Part shown: piece by piece, positions 19,901 to 29,505 of the stretch
Layout: the number at the start of each line of letters is the position of its first letter
Numbering within the stretch: the first letter of the stretch is position 1
Assembly: GCF_964656455.1 (NCBI RefSeq)
Contig: NC_135713.1
Coordinates: 189,156,187 to 189,220,186 of the forward strand
Direction of reading: 5' to 3'
DNA length: 64,000 nucleotides
Source of the DNA: Halichoerus grypus
Lineage: Eukaryota > Chordata > Mammalia > Carnivora > Phocidae
Position numbers and translations under genes: made by a program
Notes under the pieces: model-generated
What the model saw: the letters and a program-made list of their open reading frames with translations, nothing else
What the model was told of the DNA's origin: nothing
Database searches by the model: none

Positions 19901-22900
19901 ATCCCAGGACCCTGGGATCATGACCTGAGCCAAAGGCAGACACCCAACAACTGAGCCACCCAGGTGCCCCTAGGCTGTTTCTGATGTACAGATGATTTTA
20001 ATGTTTATGTGGTTGAATCTGGAGATATTTTTCTTATTTGTGATCTCTTTCCTTGCTTTTTTTTTTAATTTCTTTTAAGATTTTATTTATTTGAGAGAGA
20101 GACAGAGATAGCATGAGCGGGGAAGAGAGGGAGAAGCAGGCTCCCCACTGAGCAGGGAGCCCGACATGGGGCTCGATCCCAGGACCCCTGGATCATGACC
20201 TGAGCCAAAGGCAGACGCTTAACCGACTCAATCACCCAGGCGCCCCGCTTTCCTTGGTTTTGAGCTTGGAAAGCCATTCCCATGCAGGGATTTGCTAAGT
20301 GGTCACTCCTGGTGTGGCCACTTTGCTCCACACTCCTCCAAAGACCTCTTGCTGCGTGGCCCAGACCCACCAAACCCATGGCTGCCAAGCTTCCCCTTTC
20401 AGTAATGAGGATGAGCAGGGGTTGGAGGGTCCTCTCCTGTCCACCTGCCCCAGACTCACCTGTACAAACAGGGGGATGGTGTTGAGTCGGAAGATCTCCA
20501 TGCGGTTCATGGGATCCCGGGCGAGGATGTGCAGGGCTCCGGTGCAGCCCTCCACAATCTCCTCCATCCTCACACCGTCCTGCACAAGACGAGGCATTGG
20601 GGACGTGGCAACTAATGGCCCTTGGACCTGGCCACACACCCCCAGCATGACAATCTGACAAACCTCACGGGGCCTCAGAGTCCGCCTCCGTGACAACTTG
20701 CCTCCCCACTTACACACACGCGCACACATACGTGCACAAACAGGACAGCTCCGACCCCCAGGGAGGGCTCGCTCACCGTGTAGGGCTGCTGTGTGCCTGC
20801 TGCCACATGGCGCTGGGCATCCTGGTGAGCCTTGACCAGCAACTGGACGAGGCGGGGGATAACCGCCGCCTCCTGCAGCGGGGCGTGGTTTGCTGGGCAC
20901 AGGGCCAGATTCCTGATCAGGCCGATGGTTGCCTGATAAGAAAAAGGACGATAATAGGGACATTTCGTGGACATCTGAAGAATCCCAACTTCCCAGCATC
21001 ATCTCCTCCTTCCCTTGTCATCTCTCCATCCCCCAGGCCAGACACAGGCATGCTGGAAGATCTCCAGACCATGAGACCACTCCCAGCCCATGTCCCTTAT
21101 TCCACAGGATCTGTGGGTCCTCATGTTCAACTCTAGTAGCCCCTGCTAAAATGATATCCCATTCCAGAACATTCTACCAGCCCCGTGCCCTGCCCCCACC
21201 CATCCTTTCTCTTAACAACCTCCCCCGCCCCCAGACACCAGAGTCTTACTTGCTTTTCTGATAATTCCCAAACCCTGATTATCAGCCTTGCTATGGCTGA
21301 CCCCAAAGCTTCCTGCTTTAGTGATACTCATATTACAATCAATCCCCAGCAAGGCAGTTCTGGGAAGAAGCCTCCTCCCCAGGGCACCCCATCTCCCAGG
21401 GGCCACTCTGGCCTGCCACGGTCCCTCAGGCTCTTGCAAAGCAAGCTCTCACCTCACCTGACCCTCAAAACAAGAAGCCAGGAAGGCGGCGACAAAAGTC
21501 ATGAGAGGTGAGGACATGAGCACAAGGTAGATGACCTGCCATGGCCACTTGGCACTTAGCTGCTAGGTCAAACCCTCCCCCCACCTCGGGCTTGCAGTAG
21601 GGACCAACCTCGAGGAGGGACCACATGTTTTTGTTTTCTCACTATGGATTTTAAAAATTCAATGTATAGGGGCGGCTGGGTGGCTCAGTCGTTGAGCGTC
21701 TGCCTTCAGCTCAGATCATGATCCCAGGGTCCTGGGATCAAGCCCCGCATCAGGCTCCCTGCTCCGCGGGAAGCCTGCTTCTCCCTCTCCCACTCCCCCT
21801 GCTTGTGTTCCCTCTCTGGCTGTCTTTCTCTCTGTCAAATAAATAAAACCTTAAAAAAAAAAAAATTCAATGTATAACTCCTTAGAGCCATTCTTATCTG
21901 TACTGTCCAACTGTCTAAAATTTCACCAATGGGAGCCCCGCCAGCTGGCTCTCCTCGACCCAGGCAGCCCCCTTCACACCCTTAACTCCGTATGGCAGAC
22001 ACTAAATGTCCCCCCAGAACCCTATTTTTTGTCTTGTTAGCGTCCCCCCTGAACTGTAGCAGGACACATGGCCTTCTGACACAGGATACTTTGCTAGCCT
22101 CCTTGTATCTAGATGTGGCAACGTGACCAAGACCCGAAGTGTGAGCAGAAGTGATGTGTCCCATAGACCAGCCACATCGCCTTGGAACCTGTTAGAAATG
22201 CAGCGTCTCGAGCCCAGCCTTCGGGACTCAGGGCCTCTGGGTCACAGCAGCTTTGCCTGTAGCCATAACAGCTCCTAATCCCGCCCGCAGAGAGCGCCTT
22301 CCCCTTGCCGAAGCCCTCCTGCGGCCACAGTCCGCACCTTGACCAGCGGCCACTGGTTGGGCTGGTTGAGCAGCTTGACAATGGCCGGGATGCCATAGTT
22401 GAGGCGCACGGAGTTCTGGGCCATCTCAGCCTCGGGGTGGCGGCTGGTGAGGTGGCGCAGGGCACAGACGGCAGGCTCCGTGATGTCATCCTTGTCGCCG
22501 GCACGCAGGATGGCGTGGATGAGAGCCTCCACGCCGCTGTTCTGGGTCACCAGCGTCTTGTTCTTGCTGTTGTTGCACGTCAGGTTGGACAGAGTGCCCG
22601 TGGCACAGGTGAGGACGTTGACGTCGTCCACACTCAGCTGGTTCACCAGAATCTTCAGCACGCTCTCCAGGCCCTCCTGTAGGTTGTGGGGGAGGCAACG
22701 GAGAGTGAGGGAGATTCCCCGCTCCCAGGAGTCTTCCTAAATCTGTCCGGCGGCGGGGTGGGGATGGCCTGACAGGGTCTGAAGCCCACTCAGCTGACAG
22801 TCAATGGGCCCTGCCCGCGTGCCTCGGAGCCCCCATCCCCATGCGGCTATCCCACCGGGCAGCTGCCGCTCAGAGCAGCTTGCCCACATACCCACAGCCA

Positions 22901-25900
22901 GCGGGCCGGCTGTGAACCCAGGCCTGTCTCTAAGCTTGTGCTCTTCCCTCCCACCCCCTGCCCCTCTGCGTCCTCAGACCCAGGCAGGGCCGGGAGGAAA
23001 TTGTTGAGGCCACGTGCTTCCGTGGCCCAGCTGGCCTGCTCTTCCCGGCTTCTCATCTTTCTGGGCCTTCGTGCTGCCCTCTCAGTGGTCCCCAGGCCAA
23101 ATGTAGTTTCAGGGAACATCACTGACCCAGAAGCCCCACTTCTCCCAGGGGGAGCCCCAGGGGCCTTGTGGTAGAACAGGAAGACTCCAGGCTCTGGGAT
23201 GACACTGCTGAGTCCCAGCTCTGCCGTTTACTAGCTGTGACCAAAGGCCATTACATAATCCCCTGGGCCCCTGTTTCTTCACCTAACCACCTGGGTCCCC
23301 TATTCCACCTCTAGCTGTTGAAAGGGGTAAGCGAGCCAATGTCCACAAGTGCCTAGCAGGGTCCAGCACATGGCCGGGGCTGAATAAACAGCCTATTGAT
23401 GGGGTGCAGGGGGCCTCTTAGGAATGGTAGTCGGGTTGGAAGGAGGGACCAGGAGTCTTGTCCTAAAACTGCATTTTTCCTTAAACTGTGTGTTTAGTCA
23501 CCAGAGCCCCCAAGCTATCTCTTGGTACGTTACTGCTGCTCGCCGCAGGATCTAGGTCAAAACTGTTCCCCAGGGACCACCTGAACTGCAGCTTAGGAAC
23601 ATCAGCCCCTTCTTCTATTTCCCTTCCTGAATCCTTAACAGCCATTAGAGCCTTAAGCTAAAGGGAGGAGGGATTTCAGGGTATTTCCAGCCTCAGCCAC
23701 AACGGGGCAAGATTTATTGGCCTCAGGCCTCCCACGGCTCCTAAGGTCAGAGTTGCAGACAGGAGCCTGCGTGCGGCAAGAGGGGAGGACGAGGTGGCTG
23801 GAGAGGTGGACCCAGGCCCAAACGCCTCCCTCACCTGTTTGGTGGCCACGTCCGAGAGGTTGCGCAGGGTCCAGAGGCAGTTCTGTACGAGGCGGGGGCT
23901 GTTGCTTGTCAGGTGTTTGCCCAAGGCCTGCATCCCACCTGGGGCATGGGACAGGGAGCACGTCGGCCATGGGGAGCATGGCTCACCAAGCCTGGCTGCT
24001 GGACAAGGCCCCCACCCCAGCCGTCCTGGCCACGTGGGCCATCCTTGCAGGCCATACTCACCAGCCTCCACAATGGCAGGCTTATTGCTGGGACACACGG
24101 ACAGCACCTTGAGCACACGGCTGGTGGTCCAGAGCAGCTTCTCATAACTGTAGTTACGCATGATCTGCACGAGGGCCTGGGGTCCTCCGTTGGCCAGGAT
24201 GATGAGCTGAGGGGGAGACGGTGGAGAACGAATGTGAGACAGACAGGAAGTATGACAAGGAACAAGGAAAGGAGAGGGGGTGACAGAGCTGTCACTACTG
24301 AACTTCAGCGAAAACCTGAATAGCTTTTGTGACAACTAAAAATGCCAAAATTTTGAAAAAAGGATAATACACAATGCTGACAAGGATGAGGTGAAACTGT
24401 ACTAACAGACACCACCACTACCAACGCTGTAAGTGATACAATCCTTCTGGAAGTAAGGAAATATTAAAAACCCTCAGCCCCACTGTTGAAAAAATTGTCC
24501 ACTCTTTGGGAAAAGCTGTGTGCCCAAAGATGCTCATTACAGCATTGTTTATAAAGGTAGAAAATCAAGAGCACTCTAAATGCCCTCCCTAAGAATAACG
24601 TCTGGGGCCCCCACTTCATGAAATGCTATTTGCCACGATAGAGGGTGATTCTGAAGATACAGGGTGATTCTGAAGATACAGAAAAAAAAATTTTAAATAC
24701 ATAGACAACAGGGGCACCCGGGTGGCTCAGTAGGTCGAACCTCTGCCTTCAGCTCGGGTCATGATCCCAGGATTCTGGGATTGAGCCCCGCATCAGGCTC
24801 CCCGCTCAGGGGGAGTCTGCTTTTCCCTCTCCCTCTGACCCTTCTTGTGTGCTCTCTCTCACTCACTCTCTCTCTCAAATAATAAATAAAATCTTTCAAA
24901 GAAACATACAGAAAACAGATGCAAAGTTGTACATTTGCCAAGGCTACAACCACGTACAAATACGCCCACAGGACGGCCCTGCAGGAAGCACATGGAGATA
25001 GCGGTGGTTGTGTGAGGATGGTGACATTTTTTCCTTTTCCTTTTCCTCAAAATATTCAGCTATATGATGAAAGATGTACAGCTGCGCATACTCATACATT
25101 TAACCTAAAAAGGGTAAGGAGGTAACCTAAAAAGTGGCCGGAAGCTGCAGCTGGACAGAAGGTGATGCTCCGCAAGACTGCGGGGCTGGGCTGGGGGCGG
25201 CGCACAGCCCACCTTGCTCTCCTGGTTGCCGTAAGCCAGGAGCTGCAGGCAGTCGGTGGTGATGGCCAGGAACTTGGGGTTGTTCTTGTTGAGCAGGGGC
25301 ACCATCTTCTGCAGCCCATCCGCCAGGCGCACCGCCATCTTGGCGCCCTCCTGGTAGAGTAGCAGGTTGTGCAGCGTGGTGATGGCATAGAACAGGACCG
25401 ACTCCACGGGGGAGCTGGGACGACGGGCAGGGCGTTAATGCGAGTCGGGTCCCAAGGGCCTGGCGTGAATGTGGGCTACCCCCCTCCCCAGGAAGCCTTC
25501 CCCATACCAACACCCCTGTGGAAACAGCCCTTGACGAAAACATCATTGTCCCTTGAGCCCGGCCCCGCTCGGCCCCGCTCGGCCCTGCTCGGCCCCGCTC
25601 TTACGCACGGAGCGCACAGTGCGCACCGCTCCTCTCTCCACCAGGACCATGACTCCCCCTGCGCCCAGGGCTGAGCGCACAGTAGGTCTACTAAGGAACT
25701 ACCACATGGCAGGCCATGTGCTAGAGCGGTCCTGTGAGGGGATCAGAGTATCTCCAACCTCAAGGAACTCACAGCCTGGCATGGATATAAGGAGAAAGAC
25801 CAATGAACCTTGCAAGCTGCGAAAGATATGGGAGGCAAGGAACTCTCTCTGCTGTTCCCTCTGCCTGGGATACTCTTCCCTTCATCTACCCGGGCCAAAC

Positions 25901-28730
25901 CCCACTCATCCGTCGGCACCCTGCTGTCAGAGTGCACAGAGCTCTGAGCAATCTTGGGCAGACCGCTCCCTAGCCTATACCGGATCCTGGGAACTAACCT
26001 GCTAGTTTCTTACATGCCGTCTCCCCTGCTAGGCCGTGAGAAGCTGAGCCCCAGGACTGGGCATGGGGCTGCACCTGGCACACAGTAGGTCCTCGATAAA
26101 TGTTGTATGGAAGCCCAAGGGAGGGGAGTCCCCAGGATCCCACAGTGAGTAGGGGTGGGTACCTGAGCATGCGGACCAGGGCAGGGATGCCGCCTGACTT
26201 GAAGATGGCAAGCAGCCCCTCGCGGTGGTGGGAGAGGTTGTGCAGGATGCTGGTGGTGCAGCGGGCTGTGTCCAGGTCACTGGTGTTCTGCATGGTGCGC
26301 ACCACGGCCGCCACCAGCTGGGGCGAGCCCATCAGCGCCCGCCGCGACGCCTCTTTCTTGGACAGCTGGTTCACAATCATGGCTGCCTTGGTCACTACCA
26401 CCTGAGGGGGAGGGGGAGGGATGGGAAAAAGTGAGCAGATGGGCTGGGCCAGCTGCCACTGTGAGATGAAGGGGCCCGGTGAGCCCGTCCACAGAGTTCA
26501 GACGGACCCAGCTCAAACTCTCCCCCGCTGATGTGGCCCGGGGTAGGGGGTCCCCTGTAGACACCTGACCTCTCCCCTCTCTGCCCCGCCCCCGCCCTGG
26601 CCAGACCCCTCCCAGACCGGGTCCTCATCGTTGAGCAGTTTGGTGAGTTCAGGCAGGGCCCGGGTGGCCAGCTCGGCATCATCCTGGTAGTTGATGAGAT
26701 GCACGATGGCTGACTTGAGCAGCTGGGACGGCTCGGCCAGCCGCTGCAGGTTGGTGCTCTGACCCTCCACCTGGGTGGCCAGCAGTAGCGAGCTGTCTTC
26801 CCCTGTCACACCAGGACACATGGCCTCCCGCACCCGCTTGGCTCTGGCCGTCGTGGACATCTGGTACTCCAGGTCGCCTGGGGGGGGGAGGGCAACGGGC
26901 AGGGACTGAGCCATAGGAGGTGCATGGGGGGGGACAATGGTGGGGGGACACTGGGGAGCAGGGCAGGCCTTGTAGACAGCCCACGTGGGTTCCTGGGGCT
27001 AGCTCCCACCCCAAGGCCCCAGCGACACCCCTCGCACGGTTCTGCCTCTAACCAGGGGAGGTCACCACTGCCTCAGTTATGTCAGCTGTAAAATGGGGCC
27101 CCACCTGTTCTGTCCATCACAGGGAATTCTTATGGGAATTAAATACTAGTTGTAAATCGCTCTGAAAAAAAGGATGTAGTAGTACACACATCCCTACAAA
27201 AGTGTTAGTGAATGTTACTATTCATAAGAATAGTTAACATTTTTTGAGTACTTAACTATGTGCTTAGCAGTGAATTAAATGCTTTTCTTATATTTTCTCA
27301 TTTATCTCATAATAACCCTATAAGTACTGTTATTATCTCCATTTTACAGATGGGGAAACTGAGGCATGGTGAGATTCTAGGAGCCCAAGCTGGGGTCTGA
27401 ATTCAGACAGCCTGACTCCAGAGCCCAAACCCCAACCCTATGCCCCTCCCTTAACAATCAGGTTGAGGTAGCAGGAGACAACCTAGGTCTCCTCTCAACT
27501 CTGAAATCTCATGATTCTAATTATATCCTCATCATCTCCAAAGAAGCCAACTCTCCCATTACATAGGCAAGCAAATAGAGGCCCAGAGGGCCACCCAGTA
27601 TCATACAGCAGATCAGAGAGAAAGGCGGGAGTGTGGGTTTCAGAAAGCAGGAGGTGGGTTCTCAGCTCAGACTCCGGGTTCCACCCCCTGGGTGGGTCCA
27701 GAGTCCCACATATAGGTGCCCAAGCTTCCCAGGCAGCCCGATGCCCTGGGGGACAGACACACAGAGAGGCAGAGGTTCCACCCTCCAATTAGTCGGGAAG
27801 GAGGAGACACCCAGAGACCTTTCCCACCTGAATGCTGGGCTTTGAGCTATCAACACAATGACTGGCCTGCCAATGGGCCCTTGCCTGCTGTCAGGGAGGA
27901 GAGCCCCGGGCGCTGAGGCTGAGCTCTGCTGGGCCTCCACCTGTGCCAGCCCACCCCGCACCTGTCCCAGCACCCACAGCTCATCCGGCTCAATGTTTGG
28001 CTCCCTGGAAGCACCTGTGGACAGTGGTCTAGGGCCCACATACTCCTCTCCCCCCAGAGAGACCAGTGCCCCGGCCGGAAGCCCCAGGGCCAGGAGCCAG
28101 CAGCTGGGCTGTCACGCCACCACCCGGCCTCAGGCTATCTGCAGGTCTCCTCCTACCCCCATCGGGAGCCCTGCCTCCCCATCAAATTTGAGGCTCCTGG
28201 AGCAAAAGGACCATCTTTCCTGATAGTCCATGGGTCCCCTGAGGGCAATAGTGATGCCTCGACATTATACTATAAGTTCATCGAGGACCAGGACCGTGCC
28301 TTCAGTCTGGCAGGAAGAGTCTTGCTTCCTCTCCATACGAGAGGTTCAAGGAAGAGGAATCCGCCGCCCTCTCAGATGGGGGCACCCTGAAGTAGCTGCG
28401 CCTCCTCCCTCAGACAGGAGCCCCCTAAAGTCGGCCTCCCTCTGCCCCGACAGGGCCGAGGCTGGTTTTTTGCTGAAGTATTTCCGTGGGAGAGTTTCCA
28501 TGCAAGAGTCCCCGGGGATCCTGACCTTGGCTCTGGGGCACCTGGGTGTAGGTGGTGGTCTTCTTGAGCGTGTACTGGCACCCACAGGCCTCATCCTCTT
28601 CCATGATGCCCTTGCTACTGACCGAGGGCACACAGGTGTTGGCACCCGAGTGGATGCCAGAGTCATAGGTGTACGTCTGCTGCCACTCTGTCACCTTGAT
28701 GGGCTGTTCGATCAGGTTCATCACTTCCAT
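16775..28730 (-). CDS. JUP: Junction plakoglobin (gamma-catenin), gene-level CDS (13 coding exons)
   Basis: Armadillo-repeat protein of desmosomes and adherens junctions that ties cadherin tails to desmoplakin or alpha-catenin; also a beta-catenin relative in Wnt signalling. Exons on the minus strand: 28730-28526, 26877-26618, 26401-26163, 25414-25213, 24206-24062, 23938-23835, 22676-22338, 20932-20777, 20579-20460, 18144-17994, 17882-17761, 17238-17199, 16926-16775. All phases agree, giving 744 residues against 745 in human; the missing residue is in the N-terminal TTTYTQ region. N-terminus [18 protein letters not shown], a conserved DSGIHSG degron-like motif (GSK3/beta-TrCP type), armadillo repeats from about 130 to 670, C-terminus [12 protein letters not shown]. 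Identification certain. Confidence 0.98.
17199..17238 (-). CDS. JUP: JUP coding exon 12 (40 bp)
   Basis: Residues 682-694: [13 protein letters not shown]. Acceptor CCTTAG|GCCC, donor GATG|GTAAGT. Confidence 0.96.
17761..17882 (-). CDS. JUP: JUP coding exon 11
   Basis: Residues 641-681: [39 protein letters not shown]. Acceptor GTTCAG|CCACC, donor GAGGCT|GTGAGT. Confidence 0.97.
17994..18144 (-). CDS. JUP: JUP coding exon 10
   Basis: Residues 591-640: [45 protein letters not shown]. Acceptor CCCCCAG|CTCC, donor CACTG|GTGAGG. Confidence 0.97.
18232..18341 (+). repeat. 55-bp tandem duplication
   Basis: Two head-to-tail 55-bp units (18232-18286, 18287-18341), starting ctccacctcccttctctgga and ending gtgtggaaaa, differing at one base (tactgg versus tactag). 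Recent local duplication about 90 bp from JUP exon 10. Confidence 0.95.
18523..18740 (+). mobile_element. Older Can-SINE
   Basis: GGCGCCGGCATGGTGCAGAC head with ggttgagcatctgactcttg, a CT run and AGATAAATAAATAAATCTT(A)n. The 'actcttggttttggctcag' variant marks an older subfamily. Confidence 0.85.
18752..18856 (-). mobile_element. Old tRNA-SINE, antisense
   Basis: tttttaagtaatctgtacac, aaccccaagatcaagagtcg, ending accagccaggtgccc. Confidence 0.75.
19323..19412 (-). mobile_element. SINE fragment, antisense
   Basis: agcccgacgaagggctcaat, accctgagatcatgacctga and tcaagagtcggaggtgcca: middle-to-head part only. Confidence 0.6.
19768..19971 (-). mobile_element. Can-SINE, antisense
   Basis: Full-length; gacagagagagacacagcga through gagccacccaggtgcccc. 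Probable short target duplication around taggctgtt on both sides. Confidence 0.9.
20056..20246 (-). mobile_element. Can-SINE, antisense
   Basis: TTAAGATTTTATTTATTTGA tail complement to cacccaggcgccccg; flanked by ctttccttg (20047-20055 and just after 20246). Confidence 0.9.
20460..20579 (-). CDS. JUP: JUP coding exon 9
   Basis: Residues 551-590: [40 protein letters not shown]. 40 codons, phase 0. Donor GTACAG|GTGAGT. Confidence 0.97.
20777..20932 (-). CDS. JUP: JUP coding exon 8
   Basis: Residues 499-550: [46 protein letters not shown]. Donor ACACG|GTGAGC. Confidence 0.97.
21669..21863 (+). mobile_element. Can-SINE with target duplication
   Basis: GGGGCGGCTGGGTGGCTCAG head, AAATAAATAAAACCTT(A)n tail, flanked by AATTCAATGTATA at 21656-21668 and 21864-21876. 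Confidence 0.93.
22178..22262 (+). mobile_element. MER5-like hAT DNA transposon fragment
   Basis: cttggaacctgttagaaatg, cagcgtctcgagcccagcct, gactcagggcctctgggtca: resembles the MER5A consensus. Judged from memory. Confidence 0.5.
22338..22676 (-). CDS. JUP: JUP coding exon 7 (largest)
   Basis: Residues 386-498: [57 protein letters not shown] and [11 protein letters not shown]. 113 codons, phase 0. Donor GTCAAG|GTGCGG. Confidence 0.97.
22677..23834. other. JUP intron 6
   Basis: A MIR-like stretch lies at about 23190-23400. Otherwise unique sequence without exon signal. Confidence 0.5.
23190..23400 (+). mobile_element. MIR
   Basis: ccaggctctgggatgacact, gccgtttactagctgtgacc, cctgtttcttcacctaacca and the tail cacatggccggggctgaata follow the sense MIR order. 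Confidence 0.65.
23835..23938 (-). CDS. JUP: JUP coding exon 6
   Basis: Residues 351-385: [20 protein letters not shown] then [14 protein letters not shown]. Acceptor GCCCCAG|GTGG, donor AAACAG|GTGAGG. Confidence 0.97.
24062..24206 (-). CDS. JUP: JUP coding exon 5
   Basis: Residues 303-350: [40 protein letters not shown]. Acceptor CCCTCAG|CTC, donor GCTG|GTGAGT. Confidence 0.97.
24340..24700 (+). mobile_element. L1M-like LINE 3' fragment
   Basis: Shows the L1 3'-end phrases 'aatgctgacaaggatgaggt', ccactctttgggaaaagctg and gatgctcattacagcattgt. Includes a 19-bp perfect tandem repeat at 24642-24679. Confidence 0.55.
24711..24903 (+). mobile_element. Can-SINE
   Basis: GGGGCACCCGGGTGGCTCAG head, CT-rich body, AAATAATAAATAAAATCTTT tail. 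Confidence 0.9.
25213..25414 (-). CDS. JUP: JUP coding exon 4
   Basis: Residues 235-302: [39 protein letters not shown] and [10 protein letters not shown]. Acceptor GTCCCAG|CTCC, donor AGCAAG|GTGGGC. Confidence 0.97.
25561..25600 (+). repeat. 10-bp GC tandem repeat, four units
   Basis: GGCCCCGCTC repeated four times with one C-to-T change in unit 3. The minus strand carries four GGGG tracts with short loops, so a G-quadruplex is possible. Confidence 0.9.
25840..26110 (+). mobile_element. L2-like LINE fragment
   Basis: ctgctgttccctctgcctgg...ctcttcccttcatctacccg early, and the 3' end ctggcacacagtaggtcctc gataaatgttg. Typical L2 3' order. Confidence 0.5.
26163..26401 (-). CDS. JUP: JUP coding exon 3
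   Basis: Residues 156-234: [40 protein letters not shown] and [13 protein letters not shown]. Armadillo repeats 1-3. Donor CTCAG|GTACCC. Confidence 0.97.
26618..26877 (-). CDS. JUP: JUP coding exon 2
   Basis: Residues 69-155: [54 protein letters not shown]. Acceptor after a C-run (CCCCCAG|GCGAC), donor GACCCG|GTCTGG. Confidence 0.97.
26878..28525. other. JUP intron 1 of the coding region
   Basis: 1.6 kb. A MIR/L2-type stretch occupies about 27160-27430 (cattttacagatggggaaac, tgaggcatggtgagattcta). A plus-strand open frame near 28230 runs through JUP exon 1 antisense and is not a gene. Confidence 0.5.
27160..27430 (-). mobile_element. MIR, antisense
   Basis: gagtacttaactatgtgctt, atctcataataaccctataa, ccattttacagatggggaaa: antisense MIR order. 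Confidence 0.65.
28526..28730 (-). CDS. JUP: JUP coding exon 1 (start)
   Basis: Residues 1-68 plus one base. Kozak context GCCGCCATGG. Exon begins at a tandem acceptor CCCCAGCAG, so at 28738 or 28735. Contains [10 protein letters not shown] and EEDEACG. Donor CCAAG|GTCAGG. Confidence 0.97.
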
Positions 28731-29339
28731 GGCGGCTGCTGGGGACACAAAGAAGGGACAGGAAATCAGCTGGTTCCAGGGAGGCATCCCAGGATCTGGC
28801 CCAGCCCCCAGCTTCAGCCCATCCCCAGGCCCAGGGAGGGACTGCCCACAATGGGATACCCAAGTGTGAGTCCTGGGCTTAGATCTCTAACCTCCAGCCC
28901 AGGGTGGAGCGAGCCCTATGGGCAGTGGGGCAGTGAAGAGCCAGATGCCCCAACCCAGCCCTGGGCTCGCTCACCTTGCTGTCCCCGCCCAACACTCCCA
29001 GAGCAAAAGGCACTCAGGACCTCCAGCAGCTTCTGGGGTCCTGCACACCCACCCCCATGCATGGGGCTCTCTGGGAAGGTCTCTGGTGAGGCACCTACAC
29101 CCCAAGCACTGGACAGGAAACTGGGTGGGGCAGGGAGGCAGTCTGACAGGTTTCTCTGGAGAGCCCCGGAGGCTGCTGGGAGCCGTCAAAGGCTCCCTTG
29201 GAGACTCCAGGATCTCAGGATCTTTCCTGAAGATGGGGCAAGGATCACAAGTGACCCCAGAGGCCCAAGCCCTGAGATCCCTGTCTCTCCAGCACCCCAG
29301 CTCCTAGAAGCCTTTTCCAGAATTCTGAGCCCCACTGAC

Positions 29340-29505
29340 CAGTTCCAGTATCAGCCACATACTACTGGGCCAATTCACCTCTCCGTAGAGCCCAACCCTC
29401 ATTTGCAAAATGGGGTAATACCACGTCCCTCGCAGGCTGTCGTGAAGGCTGGATTTGTAAAAGACCCAGCCTGGTGCCAGGCACATAGTAGGTGCTCAGT
29501 GTTGG
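29340..29505 (+). mobile_element. MIR
   Basis: gggccaattcacctctccgt, atttgcaaaatggggtaata, ctggtgccaggcacatagta, ggtgctcagtgttgg. Confidence 0.65.

Larger units (their letters stand above)
18145..20459. other. JUP intron 9, repeat-rich
   Basis: 2.3 kb with a 55-bp tandem duplication next to exon 10, five SINE copies and an A/T-rich old LINE-like stretch (about 18880-19275). No exon signal. Confidence 0.6.
20933..22337. other. JUP intron 7
   Basis: Holds a Can-SINE at 21669-21863 and a MER5-like segment near 22178-22260. The rest is unassigned; no exon signal. Confidence 0.5.
24207..25212. other. JUP intron 4 with a LINE fragment split by a SINE
   Basis: An A-rich L1-like fragment (about 24340-24700 and 24904-25090) is interrupted by a Can-SINE at 24711-24903. 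No exon signal. Confidence 0.5.
25415..26162. other. JUP intron 3
   Basis: Contains a 4x10-bp GC tandem at 25561-25600 and an L2-like LINE stretch at about 25840-26110 (ctgctgttccctctgcctgg; ggcacacagtaggtcctcga). Confidence 0.5.
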
